Shown: positions 1 to 4,765 of the stretch, one piece after another
How the letters are laid out: each line of letters begins with the position of its first letter
Position numbering within the stretch: position 1 is the first letter of the stretch
Assembly (NCBI GenBank): GCA_015655565.1
Contig: JAATEU010000364.1
Location: 1 to 5,773, forward strand
Length of the DNA: 5,773 nt
Reading direction: 5' to 3'
DNA from: Clostridiales bacterium
Lineage (GTDB): Bacteria > Bacillota > Clostridia > Lachnospirales > Lachnospiraceae
Notes under the pieces: generated by a model
Told to the model about the DNA's origin: nothing
Databases searched by the model: none
What the model saw: the letters and a program-made list of their open reading frames with translations, nothing else
Position numbers and translations under genes: made by a program

Positions 1-24
1 ATAGTAATATATTCACTGCAAAGA

Positions 25-72
25 CAAATGTACGCCACACAAAAACAAAATACAAAAATTGTGGCGTATTTG
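25..72 (+). promoter_or_regulatory. Hairpin in the asd leader
   Basis: TACGCCACA (31-39) is the exact reverse complement of TGTGGCGTA (60-68), giving a 9-bp stem around a 20-nt A/C-rich loop. After a 2-nt bulge (TG, 29-30) the stem can grow by CAAA (25-28) against TTTG (69-72). It ends about 28 nt before the asd ribosome binding site. No T-run follows on either strand, so it does not look like an intrinsic terminator. It could be a leader structure, a protein-binding dyad, or the 3' end of an upstream unit outside the window. A TAATAT at 5-10 could be a -10 element placing the hairpin in the 5' leader, but the matching -35 would lie off the window. Confidence 0.4.
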
Positions 73-99
73 AATGTTTGAAAAGAAGTAAAGATCAAC

Positions 100-105
100 A
101 GGAGG
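100..105 (+). promoter_or_regulatory. asd ribosome binding site
   Basis: AGGAGG at 100-105 lies 5 nt before the ATG at 111. This near-perfect Shine-Dalgarno sequence decides the start: the reading frame is open further back to a TTG at 78, but that codon has no ribosome binding site and would add 11 residues not expected before the Rossmann fold. Confidence 0.9.
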
Positions 106-110
106 ATAAC

Positions 111-1193
111 ATGAGCAAATTAAGAGCAGGTATCTTAGGGGGTACCGGAATGGTGGGGCAGCGTTTTATCGCATTATTGGAAAATCATCCCTGGTTTGAG
201 GTGGCAGTTATAGCAGCAAGTCCGAGAAGCGCGGGAAAAACATATGAAGAAGCGGTGGGGGACAGATGGAAGATGAGTACCCCTATGCCGGAATCCGTTA
301 AAAAAATGATTGTGAAAAATGTTAACGAAGTGGAAGCGGTCAGTAAGGAAGCAGATTTCGTATTTAGTGCCGTAGATATGACAAAGGATGAAATTAAAAC
401 GATTGAAGAAGCTTATGCCAAAACGGAAACACCTGTTGTATCAAATAACAGTGCTCATAGATGGACTCCGGATGTTCCTATGGTAGTACCGGAATTAAAT
501 CCGGAACACCTGGAAGTTATTCCGGATCAAAAGAAACGTTTGGGAACCAAAAGGGGATTTATCGTTGTTAAGCCAAACTGCTCCATACAAAGCTATACAC
601 CGGCTTTACACGCCTTAAGGGAATTTGGCCCTAAGGTTGTTGTGGCTACTACTTACCAGGCTATTTCAGGAGCAGGTAAGAATTTTAAAGACTGGCCGGA
701 AATGATAGATAATGTTATTCCTTATATTGGAGGGGAAGAAGAGAAGAGTGAACAGGAACCTTTAAGAATCTGGGGTAAGATTGAGAACGGCCGGATTGTA
801 AAAGCGTCCGCTCCCCTTATTACGACACAATGTATCCGGGTACCTGTTACGAATGGACACACGGCTGCCGTATTTGTAAGTTTTGAAAAGAAACCAACGA
901 AAGATGAAATATTACAGGCTTGGAAAGATTTTAAGGGATTACCTCAGAAATTAAATTTACCAAGTGCTCCAAAGCAATTTATTCAATATCTGGAAGAAGA
1001 TAATCGTCCGCAGACTAAATACGACAGGGACTATGAAAACGGAATGGGTGTTTCTTTCGGAAGGCTACGTGAAGATACCGTATTTGATTATAAATTTGTG
1101 GGCTTATCCCATAATACTGTCCGTGGTGCCGCAGGCGGTGCGGTTTTAATTGCTGAACTTCTAAAGTCCCAGGGATATATTGAAGCAAAATAA
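111..1193 (+). CDS. asd: Aspartate-semialdehyde dehydrogenase (archaeal/fungal-type)
   Basis: Predicted 360-residue cytoplasmic enzyme (EC 1.2.1.11) that reduces 4-aspartyl phosphate to aspartate 4-semialdehyde with NADPH, the branch point to lysine/diaminopimelate, threonine and methionine. Seen: an N-terminal Rossmann nucleotide-binding motif GGTGMVGQ (residues 10-17), the active-site segment KPNCSIQ with the presumed nucleophile Cys157, the AISGAGK segment (184-190), the substrate-side GGEEEK (207-212), and RVPVTNGHTAAV with Arg243 and the presumed base His250. The C-terminal NTVRGAAGGAV (335-345) is also family-typical. These segments fit the archaeal/fungal branch of the family rather than the proteobacterial one. 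The length is normal and the gene appears intact. The ATG at 111 is chosen for its AGGAGG site. It stands alone in the visible window, convergent with the next gene, and is followed 20 nt later by a terminator. Confidence 0.97.
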   Translation: MSKLRAGILGGTGMVGQRFIALLENHPWFEVAVIAASPRSAGKTYEEAVGDRWKMSTPMPESVKKMIVKNVNEVEAVSKEADFVFSAVDMTKDEIKTIEEAYAKTETPVVSNNSAHRWTPDVPMVVPELNPEHLEVIPDQKKRLGTKRGFIVVKPNCSIQSYTPALHALREFGPKVVVATTYQAISGAGKNFKDWPEMIDNVIPYIGGEEEKSEQEPLRIWGKIENGRIVKASAPLITTQCIRVPVTNGHTAAVFVSFEKKPTKDEILQAWKDFKGLPQKLNLPSAPKQFIQYLEEDNRPQTKYDRDYENGMGVSFGRLREDTVFDYKFVGLSHNTVRGAAGGAVLIAELLKSQGYIEAK

Positions 1194-1213
1194 ATATGAC
1201 CTTATGAAATAAA

Positions 1214-1263
1214 AAGTCCCCGATATATAATCTGATTCAAGTTCAATTTTATATCGGGGACTT
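1214..1263. terminator. Bidirectional rho-independent terminator
   Basis: A perfect 14-bp inverted repeat, AAGTCCCCGATATA (1214-1227) and TATATCGGGGACTT (1250-1263), surrounds a 22-nt loop. It begins 20 nt after the asd stop and lies 42 nt past the stop of the convergent minus-strand gene. For minus-strand transcripts the stem runs into TTTTTATTTC, a good T-tract. For asd the following CTCTTATTTATAACTTT is T-rich but interrupted. It probably serves both genes and prevents convergent read-through. Confidence 0.85.
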
Positions 1264-1305
1264 CTCTTATTTATAACTTTAATCGTTTTTTCTTTAAATT
1301 ATTTC

Positions 1306-2034
1306 TTAATACAGGTTAAACAGATACCGGATTAATTCCACACCATTCTGCTTATATTTGGAATTTGCAACGATACCTAATACCGGTTTATCAATTAGCT
1401 GACCTTTACCGTCATAGATCTCAGCTCCGTTTAAATATATTCCATAGGCACTTTCCGCCGGGCTTTCTTCCGTAGCAGCATAATAGAAAGAATCTGCCAG
1501 GGCAGTACATAAATCAGTCGGAAGCTGGTCAGATAATTTACTGAAGTAACCAAAACCTGCATATTTTGAAAAAACAGATTCCGGTGCGATTAATACATCA
1601 ATCTCTCCGGCATAAAAATATGTGACGAGTTTTTGTTCGGTGGATAGGGTATATTCTGATGCATTGTCTTCGCTTCCCAGAAAATAGGAGGTGTCTACCC
1701 TGATTTCCTGGGTTTCCGTATCTATACCAAGTTGCTGTCCAAAATCATTTTGCAGTGCTGTAGCCATCTCATCATCCAATGCGGAGTTGATAACCGCAGT
1801 ATACAAAATGGTTTCCGGTTTCGGGGTTAACATGGTGTAAGCCATATAAGCCATAAAAGCTACAATTCCGATGGACACTAATGTTTTAAGCCGGTAATAA
1901 CTGTTAAAGTAGCTGATTTTTTCTTTCAGAGTCATTTCACTTAACTTTTGCTTTTCGCTTTGTTCCTGCCGCCGGTTATATATATCAGCAGAATCATCAA
2001 GGACAGTTTTTTTTAACTGGCTTTCCTTAATCAC
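1306..2034 (-). CDS. Single-pass membrane protein of unknown function, extracytoplasmic C-terminal domain
   Basis: A 242-residue protein whose family I do not recognise. Seen: a charged, Lys/Glu-rich N-terminal region (residues 1-50, predicted helical), one hydrophobic segment (about 51-69, LVSIGIVAFMAYMAYTML region), then a 170-residue domain. Positive residues before the helix (Arg48, Lys50) suggest the N-terminus is inside and the C-terminal domain outside. There is no signal-peptidase or lipobox motif. The segment GEIDVLIAPESVFSKYAG (143-160), followed by FSKLSDQLP, faintly recalls extracytoplasmic solute-binding folds, but this is too weak to name a function. The start is GTG at 2034, supported by AGAGGGAG on the minus strand (2046-2039). 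The next Met is residue 34, which would remove most of the cytoplasmic tail. It is probably transcribed alone: a terminator lies upstream at 2187-2245 and another just downstream. Confidence 0.87.
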   Translation of the reverse strand: MIKESQLKKTVLDDSADIYNRRQEQSEKQKLSEMTLKEKISYFNSYYRLKTLVSIGIVAFMAYMAYTMLTPKPETILYTAVINSALDDEMATALQNDFGQQLGIDTETQEIRVDTSYFLGSEDNASEYTLSTEQKLVTYFYAGEIDVLIAPESVFSKYAGFGYFSKLSDQLPTDLCTALADSFYYAATEESPAESAYGIYLNGAEIYDGKGQLIDKPVLGIVANSKYKQNGVELIRYLFNLY

Positions 2035-2046
2035 GGGGCTCCCTCT
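2035..2046 (-). promoter_or_regulatory. Ribosome binding site supporting the GTG start at 2034
   Basis: On the minus strand, AGAGGGAG (2046-2039) precedes GTG by 4 nt, or by 6 nt if GAGGG (2045-2041) is the pairing core. It makes the non-ATG start credible, as no ATG is available until residue 34. Confidence 0.65.
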
Positions 2047-2186
2047 TTTCTATGAAATATAATAGACAAATATTAAAATATATTATAATGTTTATCTTAA
2101 AATTTCGGTTTTTGCTAAAGTTAAGTTTATCATAATCATGCAGTAAAAAAAAGAAATTTATTCTAAAATATTCATAAAAAATAAAA
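2047..2186 (-). promoter_or_regulatory. AT-rich upstream region with a possible -10 element
   Basis: About 140 very AT-rich bases lie between the terminator at 2187 and the start region of the 242-residue protein gene. On the minus strand a consensus TATAAT sits at 2087-2082, roughly 50 nt before the GTG start. No hexamer resembling TTGACA is found 16-18 nt upstream of it and there is no TG extension, so the promoter is only suggested. I see no open reading frame or other structure here. Confidence 0.25.
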
Positions 2187-2245
2187 GAACCTGCTGCAAA
2201 ACTTTTTCTTTTAAGTAATGAAAGAAAAAGTTTTAAGGCAGGTTC
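2187..2245 (-). terminator. Strong rho-independent terminator, minus strand
   Basis: Two arms pair over a long stem: GAACCTGC (2187-2194) with GCAGGTTC (2238-2245), a 3-nt internal loop (2195-2197 opposite 2235-2237), then 14 bp between 2198-2211 and 2221-2234, with a 9-nt loop at 2212-2220. On the minus strand the stem runs directly into TTTTATTTTTTATG, a clear T-tract. On the plus strand no T-run follows, so it acts in the minus direction. It probably ends transcription from the 580-residue protein gene, including the structured segment before it, and isolates the 242-residue protein gene downstream. Confidence 0.88.
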
Positions 2246-2249
2246 CCAT

Positions 2250-2407
2250 TTCTAAACTTCTTACGGGCATATAACCGGGTAAACGATTTGAGGACAGTTT
2301 GTTCCAAACAAAGAAAACAACGAGGTATAACGCAGCTGCATTTGTCTTCTTGTCTGGAACAGTATGTAATAAATCTGCACCGGGAATTATCCCGGTTAAT
2401 TTTAGAA
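2250..2407 (-). ncRNA. Candidate structured RNA or structured 3' UTR
   Basis: Between the stop codon at 2418 and the terminator at 2245, complementary segments nest inside one another: 2250-2256 with 2401-2407 (7 bp), 2272-2279 with 2391-2398 (8 bp, TAACCGGG/CCCGGTTA), 2285-2289 with 2371-2375 (5 bp), and 2301-2320 with 2341-2360 (17 of 20 positions pair, the first 12 without a break). In the last helix three pairs are G-U on the minus strand and would be A-C mismatches on the plus strand, so the minus-strand transcript is the better-folding one. The apical loop holds the palindrome GCAGCTGC (2332-2339). The result is a rod-like fold followed by a strong terminator. I match it to no known riboswitch or RNA family. 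It may be a 3' UTR of the upstream gene or a separate small RNA; no convincing promoter was found just upstream. Confidence 0.38.
2379..2396. repeat. Small hairpin ACCGGGA/TCCCGGT
   Basis: ACCGGGA (2379-2385) and TCCCGGT (2390-2396) form a 7-bp stem with a 4-nt ATTA loop, 22 nt beyond the stop codon of the minus-strand gene. On the minus strand no T-tract follows, so it is not a normal terminator for that gene. Its right arm shares bases with the 8-bp long-range helix 2272-2279/2391-2398, so the two pairings cannot exist together. Confidence 0.5.
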
Positions 2408-2417
2408 CACGGTATTA

Positions 2418-4160
2418 TTAGTACATGCTGTTATAGAATAATCCATTTATTAGACTGTCCAGGTTAACTCCCAGAATTTCTTCCGTTCTGGAAAGAAAGC
2501 CTTCTATATCCGCTGTTTCCACATAAGAATTTATATCATTGATTCCGTCAAATACCTGTTCTGAGGAAGAAGGAAATTCAAAATCCTGATAAGCGCTTTC
2601 CTGGTATAAAATATCTAGGGTGGCGGCTTCTAAATTACTGTATAATACTTTAAATAAAATTTTCTGCTGCTGTTCATCCGCCGTACAATCCAGGGATAAC
2701 TCTGCGCCCATTAAAAGAGCGGAGGTAATAGTGAAATTACCATTTATATAGCCTTTGTTACCGACAAATTTGGCATTTTCCGCGGTAATATTAAAAGTAT
2801 AGGTGGTATAATCCTCATATGTATCATTGTATTCGGAAATGTTTAAGTCTGCCTTACCGGTAAAACTACCGTCTGTATAAGTGCCGTTACCGCTTAGTTC
2901 AACTAAATTTACATCATTTTCAGATATCCATGCAGTAAATCCAATCTGAGTGCCTTTTCCGGTAATATAATAACCTCCGCCCGAAACAGTCTCATCTTCC
3001 GTGGCTGTAAATTCCCGGCCCATTATCTTTCCGGAATTATCTACATAAACCTTCATAAATACAGGGTCCCCGGAAGCAGTCATGGTTTCTTTATCAGCGG
3101 TTAAATCCGTGATGGCATCCTCAATTAATTGTGAATATTCATCTGCCGTGCAGGCTTTTAGGGTTACAAACAGATTTTTTACGGTTTCATCATTTTTTGC
3201 TTCATTTAAGATAGCCATACCTATGTTGTAAGCATCTTCGCCGGTAATTTCAGAAGTCAGCATGTTATAAGAGCTGCTGATTTCGGAAGCTGTGATACCG
3301 GTATTTTTAGCCAGCTTCATATTATCAATATTATCAATTATTAAAGAGGAATACTTCTTTAACAAGGTATTAAGTGTATCAGGTGAAACCGATTCATTAT
3401 TCATAATGGTTTCAATTTCATTTAAATAATCATTGTAATTATTATTATAAGAACCGGAAGCCGCCATGATTTCATCTAAAGAGAATAATAAGTAGGCACT
3501 GCTAAGCTCCGGTATATTCAGGTGTAATTGGCTTAATTCTGAATTTAAATATGTATTCACGGTAACAACGGATTGCTCGTTGTAAGATATGCCAATAGTG
3601 GCTTTTCCGTTATTATCCTTTGACTGGGAAGATATATCAGCTTCAACCGTTTTAATATCTCCCATTTCAAATAAATTTGTAAATTCAGGACTCATATTAA
3701 ATTTTATGTTTATATTTTGCCCAATACCGGAAGTTTTTTGCTCCTGATATTGCGTAAGTTTTTTGTCATAAGCTTTTGTTAATGTGTCAATTCCGTTATT
3801 AATACTTTTTTTCTCAATATCAGCATAATATTCAAGGGGACTTTGGGTCATTAAGGAAAAGGTATTAGACAAAGTATTACGGTTTGCATATGCTAAAACA
3901 GAGCCTGTTAAAAGAACTGCTATGATGATAAAAAGTGCTATGAACTTACCCTTGGGTTTCTTGTCCTCAGGGATATTCCCTGTTGTTTCAAAACTTTGCC
4001 CATAAGGTAAATCCGCAGGCTCGGATTGTCCGGATTCCGTTAAATTATCTTGGTTAAAATAATCGGTAAACTCCGTATTACCTGGTTCCTGGTTGTCCGG
4101 CGGAACAGGGGTAGTACCTAATTCTTTGTTCTCATTAAAATTATCGTTCATATCTCCCAT
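2418..4160 (-). CDS. Large single-pass membrane protein of unknown function
   Basis: A 580-residue protein whose family I cannot name with confidence. Seen: a cytoplasmic, probably disordered N-terminal tail rich in Asn, Pro, Glu and Gln (residues 1-66), a basic patch KKPKGK (67-72), one membrane helix (about 73-92, FIALFIIIAVLLTGSVLAYA), then a large extracytoplasmic part. The outer part begins with a helical Lys/Gln-rich stretch (about 108-143) and continues with alternating Ser/Thr/Asn-rich strands typical of beta-rich surface domains (about 365-525). Only two cysteines (337, 492) are present, and no lipobox, sortase or enzyme motif. The architecture suggests an envelope-anchored protein; similar membrane-anchored proteins of unknown function are common in Lachnospiraceae. 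The ATG at 4160 is preferred over the ATG three codons later because GAGAGG lies 7 nt upstream of it. The gene is divergent from the phosphorylase gene. Confidence 0.9.
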   Translation of the reverse strand: MGDMNDNFNENKELGTTPVPPDNQEPGNTEFTDYFNQDNLTESGQSEPADLPYGQSFETTGNIPEDKKPKGKFIALFIIIAVLLTGSVLAYANRNTLSNTFSLMTQSPLEYYADIEKKSINNGIDTLTKAYDKKLTQYQEQKTSGIGQNINIKFNMSPEFTNLFEMGDIKTVEADISSQSKDNNGKATIGISYNEQSVVTVNTYLNSELSQLHLNIPELSSAYLLFSLDEIMAASGSYNNNYNDYLNEIETIMNNESVSPDTLNTLLKKYSSLIIDNIDNMKLAKNTGITASEISSSYNMLTSEITGEDAYNIGMAILNEAKNDETVKNLFVTLKACTADEYSQLIEDAITDLTADKETMTASGDPVFMKVYVDNSGKIMGREFTATEDETVSGGGYYITGKGTQIGFTAWISENDVNLVELSGNGTYTDGSFTGKADLNISEYNDTYEDYTTYTFNITAENAKFVGNKGYINGNFTITSALLMGAELSLDCTADEQQQKILFKVLYSNLEAATLDILYQESAYQDFEFPSSSEQVFDGINDINSYVETADIEGFLSRTEEILGVNLDSLINGLFYNSMY

Positions 4161-4167
4161 TTTTGAA

Positions 4168-4174
4168 CCTCTCT
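4168..4174 (-). promoter_or_regulatory. Ribosome binding site of the 580-residue protein gene
   Basis: On the minus strand, AGAGAGG lies 7 nt before the ATG at 4160. A second in-frame ATG (4151) has GGGAG only about 3 nt away, too close to work well, so the first ATG is the better start. Confidence 0.7.
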
Positions 4175-4263
4175 TTATTATTTTGTTTCGGTATGTATTT
4201 TATAGTCTTTAATCCCTGAATAGATATATTTCATCAAAGGGTGCCGTTAATTGAAGGCTGTAA

Positions 4264-4300
4264 TCATACCAATTATTTTGTTTACATGAAAATGGTATCA
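4264..4300. repeat. Inverted repeat TCATACCA/TGGTATCA
   Basis: TCATACCA (4264-4271) and TGGTATCA (4293-4300) are inverted copies with one mismatch, separated by 21 bases. The right arm overlaps the predicted -10 element of the minus-strand promoter and the left arm lies just past the predicted start point. That placement would suit a repressor operator, but the repeat is short and could be chance. Confidence 0.35.
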
Positions 4301-4320
4301 GAAGAATATAATAAAGTCAA
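4292..4320 (-). promoter_or_regulatory. Candidate sigma-A promoter for the 580-residue protein gene
   Basis: On the minus strand, TTGACT (4320-4315, five of six consensus bases) is followed after exactly 17 nt by TACCAT (4297-4292, four of six). Transcription would begin near 4285, giving a leader of roughly 125 nt. An alternative -10-like TATAAA lies nearer the gene (4204-4199) but has no acceptable -35 element. Confidence 0.4.
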
Positions 4321-4432
4321 TTAGAATATGATTAGAAATTCATTTGTATTCGGTTTTAAGACAGTCTTTCCTGCATCTGTCCTGGATTTTAAGAGTATCA
4401 CATATTTAAAGGGAAAATAAGGAAATTTTACG

Positions 4433-4445
4433 CGAAATATTTTCG
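4433..4445. repeat. Dyad A, CGAAA-TAT-TTTCG
   Basis: CGAAA (4433-4437) and TTTCG (4441-4445) are inverted around TAT. Read on the minus strand the core is CGAAAATATTTCG, closely similar to dyad B and sharing the CGAAAAT core with dyad C. Its centre is about 43.5 bp from that of dyad B, near four helical turns. Possible operator half of a regulated promoter region. Confidence 0.35.
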
Positions 4446-4476
4446 TTAGTGAAATAGAGGAATGTATAAATTAATA

Positions 4477-4488
4477 CGAAAATTTTCG
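4477..4488. repeat. Dyad B, perfect 12-bp palindrome CGAAAATTTTCG
   Basis: CGAAAATTTTCG reads the same on both strands and is flanked by TA on the left and AT on the right. It is the cleanest of three related dyads in this intergenic region and is the best candidate for a transcription-factor binding site. A second small dyad, GTAAAATTTAC, follows at 4500-4510. Confidence 0.4.
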
Positions 4489-4547
4489 ATGATTATTTTG
4501 TAAAATTTACCAGAAAAGGTGTTAATTTTTGTTTATCATGCTTATTG

Positions 4548-4568
4548 TAATAACCCCGTTATTATAAT
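4548..4568 (+). promoter_or_regulatory. Dyad TAATAAC-CCC-GTTATTA overlapping a TATAAT
   Basis: TAATAAC (4548-4554) and GTTATTA (4558-4564) are perfect 7-bp inverted copies around CCC. A consensus TATAAT (4563-4568) overlaps the right arm, but the bases 16-18 nt upstream of it do not resemble TTGACA. It may be an operator/promoter pair upstream of the phosphorylase gene, with a leader near 190 nt. Confidence 0.3.
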
Positions 4569-4660
4569 ATAATAAAACGTATATTTTGCGTGAAATAAAG
4601 AAAAATCAGCGATATTTGACTTATTGGCCTGCATGGAAATCTGAATTTGGATTGTTCTGA

Positions 4661-4690
4661 ATTACATAAAAGCTGGAATGTTATTAAAAT
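4661..4690 (+). promoter_or_regulatory. Candidate promoter of the cellobiose phosphorylase gene
   Basis: ATTACA (4661-4666, four of six) and TAAAAT (4685-4690, five of six) are spaced by 18 nt. Transcription would start near 4697, inside dyad C, leaving a leader of about 70 nt. It is a moderate match; the upstream TATAAT at 4563 is an alternative. Confidence 0.35.
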
Positions 4691-4696
4691 ATAAAA

Positions 4697-4713
4697 TTAC
4701 GAAAATTTAGTAA
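4697..4713. repeat. Dyad C, TTACGAAAATTTAGTAA
   Basis: A 17-bp odd-centred dyad with one mismatched pair (positions 5 and 13). It shares ACGAAAATTT with dyad B. It overlaps the predicted start point of the phosphorylase transcript, where a repressor would block initiation. Confidence 0.35.
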
Positions 4714-4752
4714 GCAGCTGGTGCAGCAATTTGAGCGAAAGCATCGGTAGAA

Positions 4753-4758
4753 AAGGAG
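4753..4758 (+). promoter_or_regulatory. Phosphorylase ribosome binding site
   Basis: AAGGAG lies 7 nt before the ATG at 4766, optimal spacing, and fixes the start of the phosphorylase frame. Confidence 0.9.
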
Positions 4759-4765
4759 ACGAAAC

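Larger units (their letters stand above)
4161..4765. other. Long divergent intergenic region
   Basis: About 605 bases without a credible gene separate two divergent genes. The region is very AT-rich and carries candidate promoters for both directions and several dyads, listed separately. A 30-codon plus-strand frame (4328-4420) has no ribosome binding site and is not called. I see no tRNA, terminator with a T-tract, or recognisable riboswitch. Its length suggests regulated divergent promoters rather than a simple spacer. Confidence 0.7.

Noticed and set aside
78..110. TTG at 78 as an upstream start for asd
   Set aside because: It has no ribosome binding site, while AGGAGG sits 5 nt before ATG 111; the extra 11 residues are not expected before the Rossmann motif.
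964..1149. 61-codon plus-strand frame inside asd
   Set aside because: It lies in another frame wholly inside the well-supported asd gene and has no recognisable product.
2187..2245. Long inverted repeat read as a miniature transposable element
   Set aside because: A T-tract follows directly on the minus strand, the loop is only 9 nt, and no flanking target duplication is seen; a terminator explains it fully.
2187..2257. T-box-like element suggested by GGGAACCTGCC on the minus strand before a terminator
   Set aside because: The conserved T-box bulge sequence is not matched, no specifier-loop architecture is evident, and the downstream gene is not an amino-acid or tRNA-synthetase gene.
2187..2407. 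6S RNA identity for the rod-like structure
   Set aside because: Only the overall rod shape and a short resemblance (GCCTTAAAACT, which falls inside the terminator) support it; no convincing promoter or diagnostic central bubble was found.
4328..4420. 30-codon plus-strand frame beginning ATGATTAGAAAT in the divergent region
   Set aside because: No Shine-Dalgarno sequence precedes it, and its composition looks like chance in AT-rich intergenic DNA.
4380..4765. CcpA cre site upstream of the phosphorylase gene
   Set aside because: No stretch matching the TGWAARCGYTWWCW-type consensus was found by eye; GAGCGAAAGC near 4734 lacks the needed symmetry.
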